A DNA stretch of 40,789 nt from JADFRG01 sp964590515 (GTDB lineage Bacteria; Chloroflexota; Anaerolineae; Anaerolineales; E44-bin32). Positions 1 through 7,595 of this stretch are shown in pieces. A program made the position numbers and the translations under genes. The notes beneath the pieces were generated by a model. That model was given only the letters and a program-made list of their open reading frames with translations, searched no databases and was not told the DNA's origin. Within the stretch, counting starts at the first letter, position 1, and every line of letters starts with the position of its first letter. The stretch spans positions 1 through 40,789 of the forward strand of contig CAZPZD010000020.1 of NCBI GenBank assembly GCA_964590515.1, given 5' to 3'.

Positions 1-1
1 A

Positions 2-310
2 TTCGGCGCGGGCCTGAAGCAAATGGGATTTCCGTTTTCCGGGCTGCTCGCTTGGATTGTCGTGTTGCTGGAAACTCTGGGGGCCGGGCTGCTCGCCCTC
101 GGTCTAGGGACGCGCGCCATTGCGCTCCTGCTTGCCATCATGTTTGCCGTGATCATCCTCCATGTAAAGCGGCGGGTGATGAAGACCAGCTTTATGGGCC
201 AGCAGACAAAGGCCGGTTGGGAGTTCGACTTTACGATGCTGGTTGGTGCCTTAGCCCTCTTTTTCACAGGGGCAGGCGCAATCGCCCTGGATCCGGTCGT
301 GGGACTGTAG
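2..310 (+). CDS. DoxX family membrane protein (5' end cut by window)
   Basis: The reading frame is open to the first bases of the window, so the N-terminus is missing; an internal ATG at position 23 is probably not the true start. The visible 102 residues start with FGAGLKQMGFP and hold three hydrophobic stretches (about residues 13-32, 36-53 and 78-98). This is the C-terminal three quarters of a DoxX/YphA-type four-helix inner-membrane protein. DoxX relatives are tied to redox and thiol stress or to terminal-oxidase subunits, but the family is functionally loose and nothing here narrows the role. It converges on the yyaL gene with about 30 bases between the two stops. Family call fairly sure, function unknown. 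Confidence 0.8.
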   Translation, partial: FGAGLKQMGFPFSGLLAWIVVLLETLGAGLLALGLGTRAIALLLAIMFAVIILHVKRRVMKTSFMGQQTKAGWEFDFTMLVGALALFFTGAGAIALDPVVGL

Positions 311-341
311 GCCCTTGGCTGTAGCCGGCCCCGCCTCGCAT

Positions 342-2384
342 TTAAAGCTCGTCCAACTGGCGGGCCAGCTCCTCGGGAGAGGTGGTTGGCAGCCGACAGG
401 CAAACCCCTGGCACAGGTAGGCGGTGGGCTTTCCGTCCTGAATCGGTCGATCGGCCATGAGCCGGGGCAATCCGGGCGTTGTAGGGAGGCCCCCGGCCAG
501 GACCAAGTTAGGGACGAATCGCCGGTTGGCGACCGCGGCCAGGCTGTGGACGGCCGGATCCTCGAGCGAGCCGGCGATCGCGAGCTGCAGTTGAGGACCC
601 AACCCAAAGTCGATTGCGCATAGCCAGCCGGCGAACGCGGTCGGATATTGGGCAGCGGTGGGCGCGATCGCCCGCAGAACCGTTTCTGCCGGATCGATGT
701 AACGGGGCTCACCCTCGAGGGCACCCAGTTCGAGCAGCAACATACACGCCAGAGTGTTCCCGCTCGGGATCGGGCTGTCCTGGACCGACTTTGGGCGAGC
801 AATCAACGCTTCGTGGTCGTGGCGGGTGTCGAAGAAGCCGCCCTGCGGGTCGGCGAACGCCGCCAGGATCTCGTCCGCCTGGGTGACCGCAGCTCGGTAC
901 CAGCGTGGATTGAAATCCGCTTGATAGAGCGCCAGCAGGCCGAGTCCCAGAGAGGCATGGTCCTCCAAGTAGGCGACATGGCGGGACTGACCGGCGCGCC
1001 AGGAGCGGTGAAGCCTTCCGTCAACAATTAGGTTGCCCAGCAGGAAGTCGGCCTGACGCTGGGCGGCGCGCAGGTAGTCAGGGCTCCCGGTTGCACGGGC
1101 GGCCTCCGCCAGGGCCACGAGGGCTAACCCGTTCCAGCCCGTCAGCACTTTGTCATCGAGGCCGGGGCGGATGCGCCCGGCCCGAGCCGCCAAGAGCAGC
1201 TTCCGGCCTGCGGCGAGCTGAGCACCCACTGCCTCGGCCGGCAGTCCGAATTGGGCGGACAATGCCTGATCGTCGATTGCACGATTGAGGATGGTTCGGC
1301 CCTCGAAGTTGCCTGCCTCGGTTGCGCCGTAGGCCGCGAGAAAGAGATCGGCCTGCTGCCCGTTCCCGAGGGTGCTGCGGATTTCCTCCCACGACCAGAG
1401 GTAAAACTTGCCCTCTTCGCCCTCGGAATCGGCGTCCAACGAGGAATAGAATCCGCCGGCTGGATCGCCCAGCTCGCTCAACATGAAGGCCAAGGTCGCC
1501 TTGACAACTTCTAAGAGCATTCGATCGCCGGTCACTTGCCAGCCATGCAGATAGGCCCGAATCAACTGGGCGTTGTCATAGAGCATCTTCTCGAAATGCG
1601 GAACCAGCCAATGCTCATCCACCGAGTAGCGGGCGAAGCCGCCTCCAAGCTGATCGAAGATTCCACCTATGGCCATCGACCGCAGCGCCTTGGTCGCCAT
1701 ATCCAGTGCCAGGCGGTCTGCGCCCCGAGCGTGGCGGCGGAGCAGAAACTCCACGGCCATCGGCTGTGGGAACTTCGGGGCGCGGCCCCAACCTCCATCG
1801 TTCCAATCGAAAGTGCGGAAGAGCGCCTCGGCCGCGGATTTGAGCAGCGATTCATCGAGTTCAGCCTCCCGCGGCAGCAAGGCCGGCGCGGCACCCACCC
1901 GGGCCGAGAGTTCCTCACCCACCTTTCGCACTCCGGATCGGTCCTCGTGCCACTTTTCGGCGAGTCCGAGCAGCAGTTCGCGAAAGGAAGGCAGGTTGAA
2001 ACGCCGGTTTGGAGGGAAGTAGGTCCCACCATAGAACGGCTTCCCCTCCGGGGTTAAGAATACGGACATCGGCCAGCCACCCTGGCCGGTCATTGCAACC
2101 ACCGCGTCCATATACAGGCTATCGAGATCTGGCCGCTCTTCTCGATCGACTTTGATATTGACGAAGTGCTCGTTCATGAGGGCGGCGGTCTCGGGATCTT
2201 CGAATGATTCGTGGGCCATCACGTGGCACCAATGGCAGGCCGCGTATCCGATGCTGAGGAAGATCGGCTTGTCCTGGGCCTCGGCCAGGGCCAGCGCTTC
2301 TGCCCCCCAGGGATGCCAATCAACCGGGTTGTCGGCATGCTGCAGCAGATAGGGAGAGGTCTCACCGCTTAGGCGATTGGCCAT
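342..2384 (-). CDS. yyaL: YyaL/DUF255 thioredoxin-fold protein (SSP411/SPATA20 family)
   Basis: A 680-residue protein of the widespread YyaL family: an N-terminal DUF255 thioredoxin-like domain (about residues 1-165) followed by an (alpha/alpha)6-barrel resembling glycosidases and epimerases. The family hallmark SPYLLQHADNPVDW lies at about residues 10-23, and the CHWC redox-type motif has C50 and C53. Length is normal for the family. The biochemical function is not established; a redox or sugar-related role is usually suggested. The ATG chosen overlaps the scpA stop by one base (TGATG); a GTG one codon earlier is also possible. It is the last gene of the zinc-ribbon-scpA-yyaL operon. Family call is firm; function is open. 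Confidence 0.93.
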   Translation of the reverse strand: MANRLSGETSPYLLQHADNPVDWHPWGAEALALAEAQDKPIFLSIGYAACHWCHVMAHESFEDPETAALMNEHFVNIKVDREERPDLDSLYMDAVVAMTGQGGWPMSVFLTPEGKPFYGGTYFPPNRRFNLPSFRELLLGLAEKWHEDRSGVRKVGEELSARVGAAPALLPREAELDESLLKSAAEALFRTFDWNDGGWGRAPKFPQPMAVEFLLRRHARGADRLALDMATKALRSMAIGGIFDQLGGGFARYSVDEHWLVPHFEKMLYDNAQLIRAYLHGWQVTGDRMLLEVVKATLAFMLSELGDPAGGFYSSLDADSEGEEGKFYLWSWEEIRSTLGNGQQADLFLAAYGATEAGNFEGRTILNRAIDDQALSAQFGLPAEAVGAQLAAGRKLLLAARAGRIRPGLDDKVLTGWNGLALVALAEAARATGSPDYLRAAQRQADFLLGNLIVDGRLHRSWRAGQSRHVAYLEDHASLGLGLLALYQADFNPRWYRAAVTQADEILAAFADPQGGFFDTRHDHEALIARPKSVQDSPIPSGNTLACMLLLELGALEGEPRYIDPAETVLRAIAPTAAQYPTAFAGWLCAIDFGLGPQLQLAIAGSLEDPAVHSLAAVANRRFVPNLVLAGGLPTTPGLPRLMADRPIQDGKPTAYLCQGFACRLPTTSPEELARQLDEL

Positions 2385-3115
2385 CACTCCACCATCAGGA
2401 ATTCCGGCCCGCGCGAGAGGCTGATGTCGGCAAAGAGACGCTCCTGCCGGGCAATCACCCGGTTCGATTTGATCAGCTCTAGGACGGCCAGAAACGAGAC
2501 TACGATGTCCAGCCGGCTGGCCGCGCCGGAGAGAATCTCTTGAAACGTGACCGTGTCGCGCTCTTCCAAGGCTGCAAGTACGGCGTCGATCTTCTCGCGG
2601 ATGGCGATCTTGGGTGGCTCCGCGCCCTCTTCCAGCGAGGCTGAATCTCCCACCGCGGTGAGCGCTTCCAACATCGCCTCCATCAGCGCTCCGGTGCCGA
2701 GGCCCGCCAGATCGAGCTGCGGGGTCAGGGCGGGCAGAGTCGATGTGCGAAGGTACGTGCGCAGCCCGGCCTGCTCGCGCGACTCGAGCTGGCCGGCGGC
2801 CTGCTTGAACTGCCGATAGAGCAGCAGCTGGCGGGCCAAGGCGTCGCCGGGATCCTCTTCTCCCTCCTCCCGGGTGGGCGGGGAGGGAAGCAAGGCTTCC
2901 GACTTGATCTGCAGCAGCTTGGCCGCGATCACCAAGAACTCCACCAATTCGGCCAAGGGACGCCGCGGGAGTCGCTCCAGGTACGCGAGATACTGATCCG
3001 TGACGCTGGCCAGGGCCACCTTGGTGATATCGAGCTGCTTGCGTTCGATCAGCTGGAGCAACAGGTCGAGCGGCCCTTCGAATACAGGCAGCTGGACACT
3101 GTAGCTGGACCCCAT
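2384..3115 (-). CDS. scpA: segregation and condensation protein A
   Basis: ScpA is the kleisin subunit of the bacterial Smc-ScpAB condensin and bridges the Smc heads during chromosome compaction and segregation. The 243-residue product begins with the typical ScpA N-terminus (VFEGPLDLLLQLIERKQLDI, about residues 10-29). It continues with the AELVEFLVIAAKLLQIKSEAL helix (about 55-75), an acidic variable middle, and a C-terminal winged-helix region containing VSFLAVLELIKSNRV. Its start overlaps the stop of the upstream zinc-ribbon gene (TGATG), and its stop overlaps the yyaL start. The partner scpB is not beside it, although scpA and scpB are often adjacent in other bacteria. Identification is secure. 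Confidence 0.95.
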   Translation of the reverse strand: MGSSYSVQLPVFEGPLDLLLQLIERKQLDITKVALASVTDQYLAYLERLPRRPLAELVEFLVIAAKLLQIKSEALLPSPPTREEGEEDPGDALARQLLLYRQFKQAAGQLESREQAGLRTYLRTSTLPALTPQLDLAGLGTGALMEAMLEALTAVGDSASLEEGAEPPKIAIREKIDAVLAALEERDTVTFQEILSGAASRLDIVVSFLAVLELIKSNRVIARQERLFADISLSRGPEFLMVE

Positions 3116-3594
3116 CAGCCCGCTCCGGCGATCGCCGCGATGACCAGCATGAGCAGGATCAGCCCTAGGATCCCCGCCGCGCCGTAGAAGAGCAGTTGGC
3201 GATCTCGTTCTCGGCTTCGAGTTTGCTCCTCAGCTTCGAACTTCAACCGGCGCCGATCCACGTCCATGAGCGCCTCATAGCGGCGGGCGGAGGCCTGGGC
3301 CTCGGATGCCTGGAGCGCGCCAACCTTTGCCCGAAGCCGTCGAAGCCAAAGCGGTGGCCCCTGGACCCCCTGGCGGTTGAGAACACTGGCTACGATAGAT
3401 AGCGGCTCGTTGCAGTTGAAGCACTGGTCCGCGCCCGCCAGGTTTTCGGCGCTGCAGGATGGACAGACCGTTCGCTGAGCGGCCAGTACGGTCCCGCAGT
3501 ATTGGCATTCGAAGGCGGAATTCCCGTCGAAAATCAGCCCGGTAGAGGCGCAGGCAGGGCAGTCGAGGTCGGGGTGGCCGGCAGGGAGCGTCAT
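3115..3594 (-). CDS. zinc-ribbon, single-pass membrane protein
   Basis: A 159-residue protein of unknown function. It carries two zinc-ribbon modules, C12/C15 with C30/C33 and C44/C47 with C58/C61. A basic, charged and probably helical stretch follows (about 85-132), then one C-terminal transmembrane helix (about 133-157). The layout suggests a tail-anchored protein with the zinc ribbons in the cytoplasm. It is the first gene of the operon with scpA and yyaL, coupled to scpA by a TGATG overlap. A TATAAT box lies 8 bases before the ATG, so the message has almost no leader. Zinc-ribbon modules often mediate protein or nucleic-acid contacts; any tie to condensin rests only on position. Confidence 0.82.
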   Translation of the reverse strand: MTLPAGHPDLDCPACASTGLIFDGNSAFECQYCGTVLAAQRTVCPSCSAENLAGADQCFNCNEPLSIVASVLNRQGVQGPPLWLRRLRAKVGALQASEAQASARRYEALMDVDRRRLKFEAEEQTRSRERDRQLLFYGAAGILGLILLMLVIAAIAGAG

Positions 3595-3602
3595 GCGGCG
3601 CG

Positions 3603-3608
3603 ATTATA
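3603..3608 (-). promoter_or_regulatory. -10 element of the zinc-ribbon-scpA-yyaL operon
   Basis: A perfect TATAAT on the minus strand sits 8 bases upstream of the ATG at 3594. Transcription would begin within a base or two of the start codon. No convincing -35 hexamer is visible. Confidence 0.55.
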
Positions 3609-3639
3609 CAGGCCGGTCGGGGGCGGGGGTGGCTCGGCG

Positions 3640-3648
3640 TGATAATAT
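3640..3648 (+). promoter_or_regulatory. extended -10 element for thioredoxin
   Basis: TGATAATAT reads as TGn plus TAATAT, or as the overlapping GATAAT. It lies about 35-40 bases upstream of the thioredoxin ATG and points rightward. A Shine-Dalgarno sequence (GGGAAGGA) follows, 10 bases before that ATG. It lies back-to-back with the leftward promoter about 35 bases away. Confidence 0.45.
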
Positions 3649-3682
3649 TGAATCAGACGCAGCTGGGAAGGACCAAAGGCAA

Positions 3683-4057
3683 ATGATCGTTGGCGAACCG
3701 GTCCACGTGACCGATGAGGCGTTTGAGAAGGCCGTGATGGAATCTGCCACACCGGTGATCGTGGACTTTTGGGCGCCCTGGTGCGGACCCTGCCGCATGG
3801 TCGCCCCGGTCCTCGAAAAGTTTGCGGCCGAGTATCAGGGCCGCCTGATCGTGGCCAAAGTCAACACGGACGACAATCCCCAATGGGCCGGGCAGTTCGA
3901 CGTCCGAGGCATCCCGACCATGCTCTTCGTCGCCGGCGGAAAAGTGGTCCACCGGCAAGTCGGCGCGCTGCCCGAGCCATACCTGCGGGACATGGTGGAG
4001 GAATTCCTGGGGGTGGTAGAGGAAGCTGCCTCGGGGACAAACGGTAGAGAGGTCTGA
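3683..4057 (+). CDS. trxA: thioredoxin
   Basis: Thioredoxin is a small cytoplasmic dithiol oxidoreductase that reduces protein disulfides and donates electrons to enzymes such as ribonucleotide reductase. The product is 124 residues. It has the active site WCGPC (C34, C37), the preceding VDFWAPW strand, and the cis-proline loop GIPTM (P78). The upstream in-frame codons back to 3593 are rejected: the ATG at 3683 has a purine-rich ribosome site 10 bases before it and gives the usual thioredoxin N-terminus. A short acidic and polar C-terminal tail follows the fold. It appears monocistronic, with its own promoter and a strong intrinsic terminator just after the stop. Identification is secure. Confidence 0.96.
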   Translation: MIVGEPVHVTDEAFEKAVMESATPVIVDFWAPWCGPCRMVAPVLEKFAAEYQGRLIVAKVNTDDNPQWAGQFDVRGIPTMLFVAGGKVVHRQVGALPEPYLRDMVEEFLGVVEEAASGTNGREV

Positions 4058-4078
4058 ACCGCGAACGTAGGAAATGAA

Positions 4079-4105
4079 GCCGGGCGGCATCCGCCCGGCC
4101 TTTTT
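4079..4105 (+). terminator. intrinsic terminator after trxA
   Basis: A perfect 9-bp GC-rich stem (GCCGGGCGG with CCGCCCGGC) and a 3-base loop are followed directly by C and five Ts. It lies 22 bases after the thioredoxin stop and ends that transcript before the convergent fabH gene. It is the clearest rho-independent terminator in the window. Confidence 0.92.
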
Positions 4106-4131
4106 CTTGTTGGTTCCGGTGATTGATGGGT

Positions 4132-5256
4132 TCAGTCGGGTGGTTTGGAACTGGTCCGAAAGATCAGGCTATCCAACCGGCGCCCGATCCGGCGCCCAAT
4201 CGATCTCAGCCGAGCCCGAGAGACGACGAGGGTGCTCTTTCGGCCGTCGACTTTCTGCACCCGTTCCCGCTCGGTGAGGGTCATTGCCAGCGCACCCCAG
4301 GTCAGCCCGGCCCCGAAGCCGACCAGCACCAAATTGTCCCCGGTGCGAATCCTCCCCTGGTCCCAGGCCTCGCAAAACGCGATAGGGATCGAGGCGGTGG
4401 ACGTGTTGCCGTAGCGCTCGATGTTGACGACGAAGCGGTCGAGCGGCAGTTTGAGTCCCCGTGCGGCGGCCTCGATGATCCGGAGGTTGGCTTGGTGCGG
4501 GATCACCAGCGAGATGTCCTCCACCCGCATGCCGGCCTCTTCGATGACCTCCCGGGTCGCCGAGGCCATGACTCGGGTCGCGAACCGGAAGACCTCCCGG
4601 CCATTCATCTGGATGTAGTGCATGTTTTCCCGAACGGTATCCAGAGTGGTCGGCATGTAGCTGCCCCCCGCCGGGATGGAGAGCAGGTCCCCTCCCGAGC
4701 CGTCGGAGCGCATGACACTGGACAGAACGCCTCCCGGCCAGTCGCGGCCCTCGACCAGAAACGCACCGGCACCGTCGCCAAACAGGATGGCAGTCGAGCG
4801 ATCTTGATAGTTAACCATCCGGGAGAGCGTCTCCGAACCGATCACCAACACTTTGTCGATCGAGCCGCTCCGGACGGCCTGAGCGGCCATGTTGAGCGCA
4901 AATATGAATCCAGTACAGGCGGCCAGCAGGTCGAAAGCTCCGGCCTTGCTGGCGCCGAGGTTGTCTTGGACGATTGAGGCGGTTGCGGGAAAGAGGTGCT
5001 CGGGCGAGCAGGTGGCGACGATGATCAGGTCGACTTCGTCGGCGGCGACCCCCGTGCCGTGCAGCGCTCTCAGCGCGGCCTGAGTGGCCAGGCTGGCGGT
5101 CGTGTCAGTCTTGCTGGCGATCCGCCGCTCGCGGATGCCGGTCATGTCGACGATCCATCCGTCGTTGGTGTTGACGATCTTCTCGAGATCTTCGTTGGTA
5201 AGAACGCGCTCGGGGACCGCCATCCCCCAGCCCGTTATGTGGGCATAGCGGGTCAT
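4132..5256 (-). CDS. fabH: 3-oxoacyl-ACP synthase III (FabH) with basic C-terminal tail
   Basis: FabH condenses an acyl-CoA, usually acetyl-CoA or a branched primer, with malonyl-ACP to start type II fatty-acid synthesis. The 374-residue product has the complete Cys-His-Asn triad: C114 in LAACTGF, H254 in VIPHQANLR and N284 in RYGNTSTAS. The usual family end GFGAGLTWGALAMTL comes at about residue 327. A further 47 residues rich in Arg and Ser follow, which normal FabH lacks. The start overlaps the fabF stop (ATGA), so the two are translationally coupled. No acpP, fabD or fabG lies nearby. The enzyme call is secure; the tail is unexplained. Confidence 0.95.
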   Translation of the reverse strand: MTRYAHITGWGMAVPERVLTNEDLEKIVNTNDGWIVDMTGIRERRIASKTDTTASLATQAALRALHGTGVAADEVDLIIVATCSPEHLFPATASIVQDNLGASKAGAFDLLAACTGFIFALNMAAQAVRSGSIDKVLVIGSETLSRMVNYQDRSTAILFGDGAGAFLVEGRDWPGGVLSSVMRSDGSGGDLLSIPAGGSYMPTTLDTVRENMHYIQMNGREVFRFATRVMASATREVIEEAGMRVEDISLVIPHQANLRIIEAAARGLKLPLDRFVVNIERYGNTSTASIPIAFCEAWDQGRIRTGDNLVLVGFGAGLTWGALAMTLTERERVQKVDGRKSTLVVSRARLRSIGRRIGRRLDSLIFRTSSKPPD

Positions 5257-6518
5257 GTCCCATGCACGTCCGAGTTCCCCTCAAACTTACTGAGGATGAG
5301 GGTGGCATTGTGGCCGCCGAAACCAAAGGAGTTCGACATCACGAAATGCAGCACCTTCGCCCGCTTAAGGTTTGGAACATAGTCCAGGTCACAATCCGGG
5401 TCGGGAGTCTCGTAGTTGATGGTCGGGGGAAGAACTTCCTGTTCAATTGCCTTCACGCAGAACAAGGCCTCGATCGCGCCGGCTGCCCCCAGCATGTGCC
5501 CGGTCATCGACTTGGTGGAAGAGACCGGGATGTCGTAGGCCGCCTCGCCGAACACGCTCTTGATGGCCGCAGTCTCACTCAGGTCGTTCAGCTTGGTACT
5601 GGTGCCATGGGCATTGATGTACTCGATCTGGCCGGGCGCGAGCTGCGCGTCCGCCAACGCCAGCCGCATGCAGGCCGCCGCACCGGACCCGTTCTCGGCC
5701 GGGGCGGTGATGTGGTAGGCGTCATTGGTAGAAGCGTATCCGACGACTTCAGCCAGGATCGGCGCGCCCCGCGCCACCGCATGCTCATAGGTCTCGAGCA
5801 CCAAGGCTGCGCCGCCCTCCGCCGCGACGAAGCCGTCCCGATTGAGGTCGAAGGGGCGTGAAGCTCCCTCCGGATGGTCGTTGCGTTTCGAGATGGCATC
5901 CATGACGTTGAAACCCGCCATCGCCACCGGGACGATACTCGCCTCAGCGCCGCCCGCCACCATGATGTCCGCGTCGCCGCGCCGGATCAACTCAGTCGCT
6001 TCCCCAATCGCGTTCGAACTTGAGGCGCAGGCGGTGACTACTGCCATGTTAGGGCCGCGCAGGCCGAAGGCAATTGCCACCTGCCCGGCCGCGGTATCTG
6101 GCAGCATCATTGGGACCGTAAACGGGCTCACCCACCTAGGACCCCGTTCGAGGAACTGCAGCATCTGCTCCACGATCGTCCCGATCCCCCCAATGCCGGT
6201 GCCAATGATTGAACCGATTCGATCCCGATTGGTCTCGTTGACGATCAGTTTTGCATGCTCGATGGCCTGTCGGGCGGCGACCAGCGCAAACTGGGTGAAC
6301 CGATCCACCCGGCGAGCCAGCTTGTGGCCGAGTTCTGCGACCGGATCGAAACCCTTGACCTCGGCTGCGATCCGGGTAAGGAACGCGCTCGCATCGAAAC
6401 GGGTGATTGGACCGACCCCGGAACGGCCCTCCAACAAGGCCGACCAGGTCTCCTTGACTGTGTTTCCCAAAGGAGTGATGGCACCTAACCCGGTGATTAC
6501 GACTCGCGTCCTACTCAA
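5253..6518 (-). CDS. fabF: 3-oxoacyl-ACP synthase II (FabF)
   Basis: FabF elongates acyl-ACP with malonyl-ACP in type II fatty-acid synthesis. From the chosen TTG the product has 421 residues, normal for the family. It carries the Cys-His-His triad: C164 in VTACASSSNA, H304 in INAHGTSTKLND and H341 in STKSMTGHMLG. The frame stays open another 81 codons upstream, but that part has no FabF similarity and runs into the divergent epimerase gene. The TTG at 6518 follows a perfect GGAGGA by 4 bases and gives the classical N-terminus RVVITGLGAITPLG. It is the first gene of the fabF-fabH pair, with an extended -10 promoter just upstream. Confidence 0.95.
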   Translation of the reverse strand: MSRTRVVITGLGAITPLGNTVKETWSALLEGRSGVGPITRFDASAFLTRIAAEVKGFDPVAELGHKLARRVDRFTQFALVAARQAIEHAKLIVNETNRDRIGSIIGTGIGGIGTIVEQMLQFLERGPRWVSPFTVPMMLPDTAAGQVAIAFGLRGPNMAVVTACASSSNAIGEATELIRRGDADIMVAGGAEASIVPVAMAGFNVMDAISKRNDHPEGASRPFDLNRDGFVAAEGGAALVLETYEHAVARGAPILAEVVGYASTNDAYHITAPAENGSGAAACMRLALADAQLAPGQIEYINAHGTSTKLNDLSETAAIKSVFGEAAYDIPVSSTKSMTGHMLGAAGAIEALFCVKAIEQEVLPPTINYETPDPDCDLDYVPNLKRAKVLHFVMSNSFGFGGHNATLILSKFEGNSDVHGT

Positions 6519-6522
6519 CAAT

Positions 6523-6528
6523 TCCTCC
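6523..6528 (-). promoter_or_regulatory. ribosome binding site deciding the fabF start
   Basis: GGAGGA lies 4 bases before a TTG codon. No ATG or GTG start is suitably placed, so this site fixes the TTG at 6518 as the likely start. The TTG one codon earlier would leave only one base of spacing. Confidence 0.7.
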
Positions 6529-6545
6529 GGCGGCAATGATGCAGG

Positions 6546-6554
6546 AGTATAACA
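6546..6554 (-). promoter_or_regulatory. extended -10 promoter of fabF-fabH
   Basis: TGTTATACT (TGn plus TATACT) on the minus strand lies about 28 bases upstream of the fabF start. A GC-rich inverted repeat (GGCGGC-GCGG-GCCGCC, 6568-6583) sits between it and the opposite promoter and could be an operator. Confidence 0.55.
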
Positions 6555-6584
6555 CTGCGGTTGTGAAGGCGGCGCGGGCCGCCA

Positions 6585-6593
6585 TGATAAAAT
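6585..6593 (+). promoter_or_regulatory. extended -10 promoter of the epimerase-GNAT-racemase operon
   Basis: TGATAAAAT (TGn plus TAAAAT) points rightward, back-to-back with the fabF promoter. Predicted transcription starts near 6600, giving a leader long enough to include an AGGAA site at 6617-6621 and an ATG at 6630. Confidence 0.5.
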
Positions 6594-6656
6594 CCGGCTC
6601 CCCCGTTCGGAAGGCAGGAATACACCCTTATGTCGAGGATCGGCTAGTACCGCCCG

Positions 6657-7595
6657 GTGGTCCTGGTAACGGGAGGGACGGGGTTCATCGGGCAGTACGT
6701 CATCCGGCGACTTTCCGAGGCCGGACGGCAAATCCGGATATTGCTGCGCCCCAGTCAACATTCACCGAAACTACCTCAAGGGATAGCCGTGGAAGTAGCC
6801 ATCGCCAGCATGCTCGACAAGCGAGGACTGCGAGCAGCGCTGGTGGGAGTCGAGAGCCTCGTTCATCTGGCCAGCGCAGAGGCCCTGGGGCGGGGGGCTG
6901 AATTGCAGGCAGTCGACATTGAGGGGACCGCCGTGCTGGCTGCAGCCGCCCGCCAGGCAAAGGTCGACCGGCTGATCTTTGTCAGCCACCTCGGGGCAGA
7001 TCTCTCGTCGGCATTTCCAGTACTGCGGGCCAAGGCGATCGCAGAACAATCCATCCAGCGCAGCTTCGTGCCTGCCACCATCTTGCGGACCTCGCTCGCC
7101 TACGGCCCGGGGGACCGGTTCACCAGTGCGATTGCGATGCTGCTTTCGATCTCGCCACTGGTCTTTCCGTTGCCCGGCAATGGAACGACCGCGCTGCAGC
7201 CGATCTGGGTCGAAGATTTGGCGACCTGCATCCTGTGGTCGCTGGAGGAGCCGGCGATGGCCGGACAGACCTATGAGATCGGCGGCCCCGAGTTCTTGAC
7301 AATCGAGCAACTCACTCAGCTCATCCAGCGAGTTACCCGCAGCCGGCGATGGGTCGTTCATAGCTCGCCGGCCTCGGTGAGAGCGCTCGCCTGGATGATG
7401 CAGCGGCTGCTGCCTCGCTCACCGCTCACCACCTTTTCCCTCGATTATCTGGCGACCAGCCGGATGGCGAGCCTGGATGCTCTGCCTCGCATTTTCGGCC
7501 TCAAGCCCGCCATTCTGGAACAGAAGCTTGACTATCTTCGGGGTCGCAATTGGGGCGTGGAGCTGCTGAGGCGGCAGTTCGGGGGGCGGCGATGA
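6657..7595 (+). CDS. NAD(P)-dependent epimerase/dehydratase-like protein (atypical SDR, NDUFA9-like)
   Basis: The 312-residue product has an N-terminal Rossmann fold with VLVTGGTGFIG (about residues 2-12) and an extended-SDR body. Its end resembles the complex I NDUFA9/YcfA-type atypical SDR branch, a group of NAD(P)-binding proteins with mostly unknown substrates. The start is a GTG. An ATG nine codons upstream (6630), in the same frame and better placed behind a purine-rich site, is blocked by an in-frame TAG at 6645. The TAG suggests either re-initiation or a sequence error. The stop overlaps the GNAT start (ATGA), making this the first gene of a three-gene operon. Substrate unknown. Confidence 0.85.
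   Translation: MVLVTGGTGFIGQYVIRRLSEAGRQIRILLRPSQHSPKLPQGIAVEVAIASMLDKRGLRAALVGVESLVHLASAEALGRGAELQAVDIEGTAVLAAAARQAKVDRLIFVSHLGADLSSAFPVLRAKAIAEQSIQRSFVPATILRTSLAYGPGDRFTSAIAMLLSISPLVFPLPGNGTTALQPIWVEDLATCILWSLEEPAMAGQTYEIGGPEFLTIEQLTQLIQRVTRSRRWVVHSSPASVRALAWMMQRLLPRSPLTTFSLDYLATSRMASLDALPRIFGLKPAILEQKLDYLRGRNWGVELLRRQFGGRR

Noticed and set aside
4123..4977. A long open frame of 284 codons on the plus strand opposite fabH
   Set aside because: It lies entirely within the fabH coding region in reverse, has low-complexity composition typical of GC-rich antisense frames and no recognisable domain.
6519..6761. An 81-codon N-terminal extension of FabF
   Set aside because: It has no FabF similarity, covers both divergent promoters and runs into the epimerase gene. 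A TTG with GGAGGA upstream gives the normal N-terminus.
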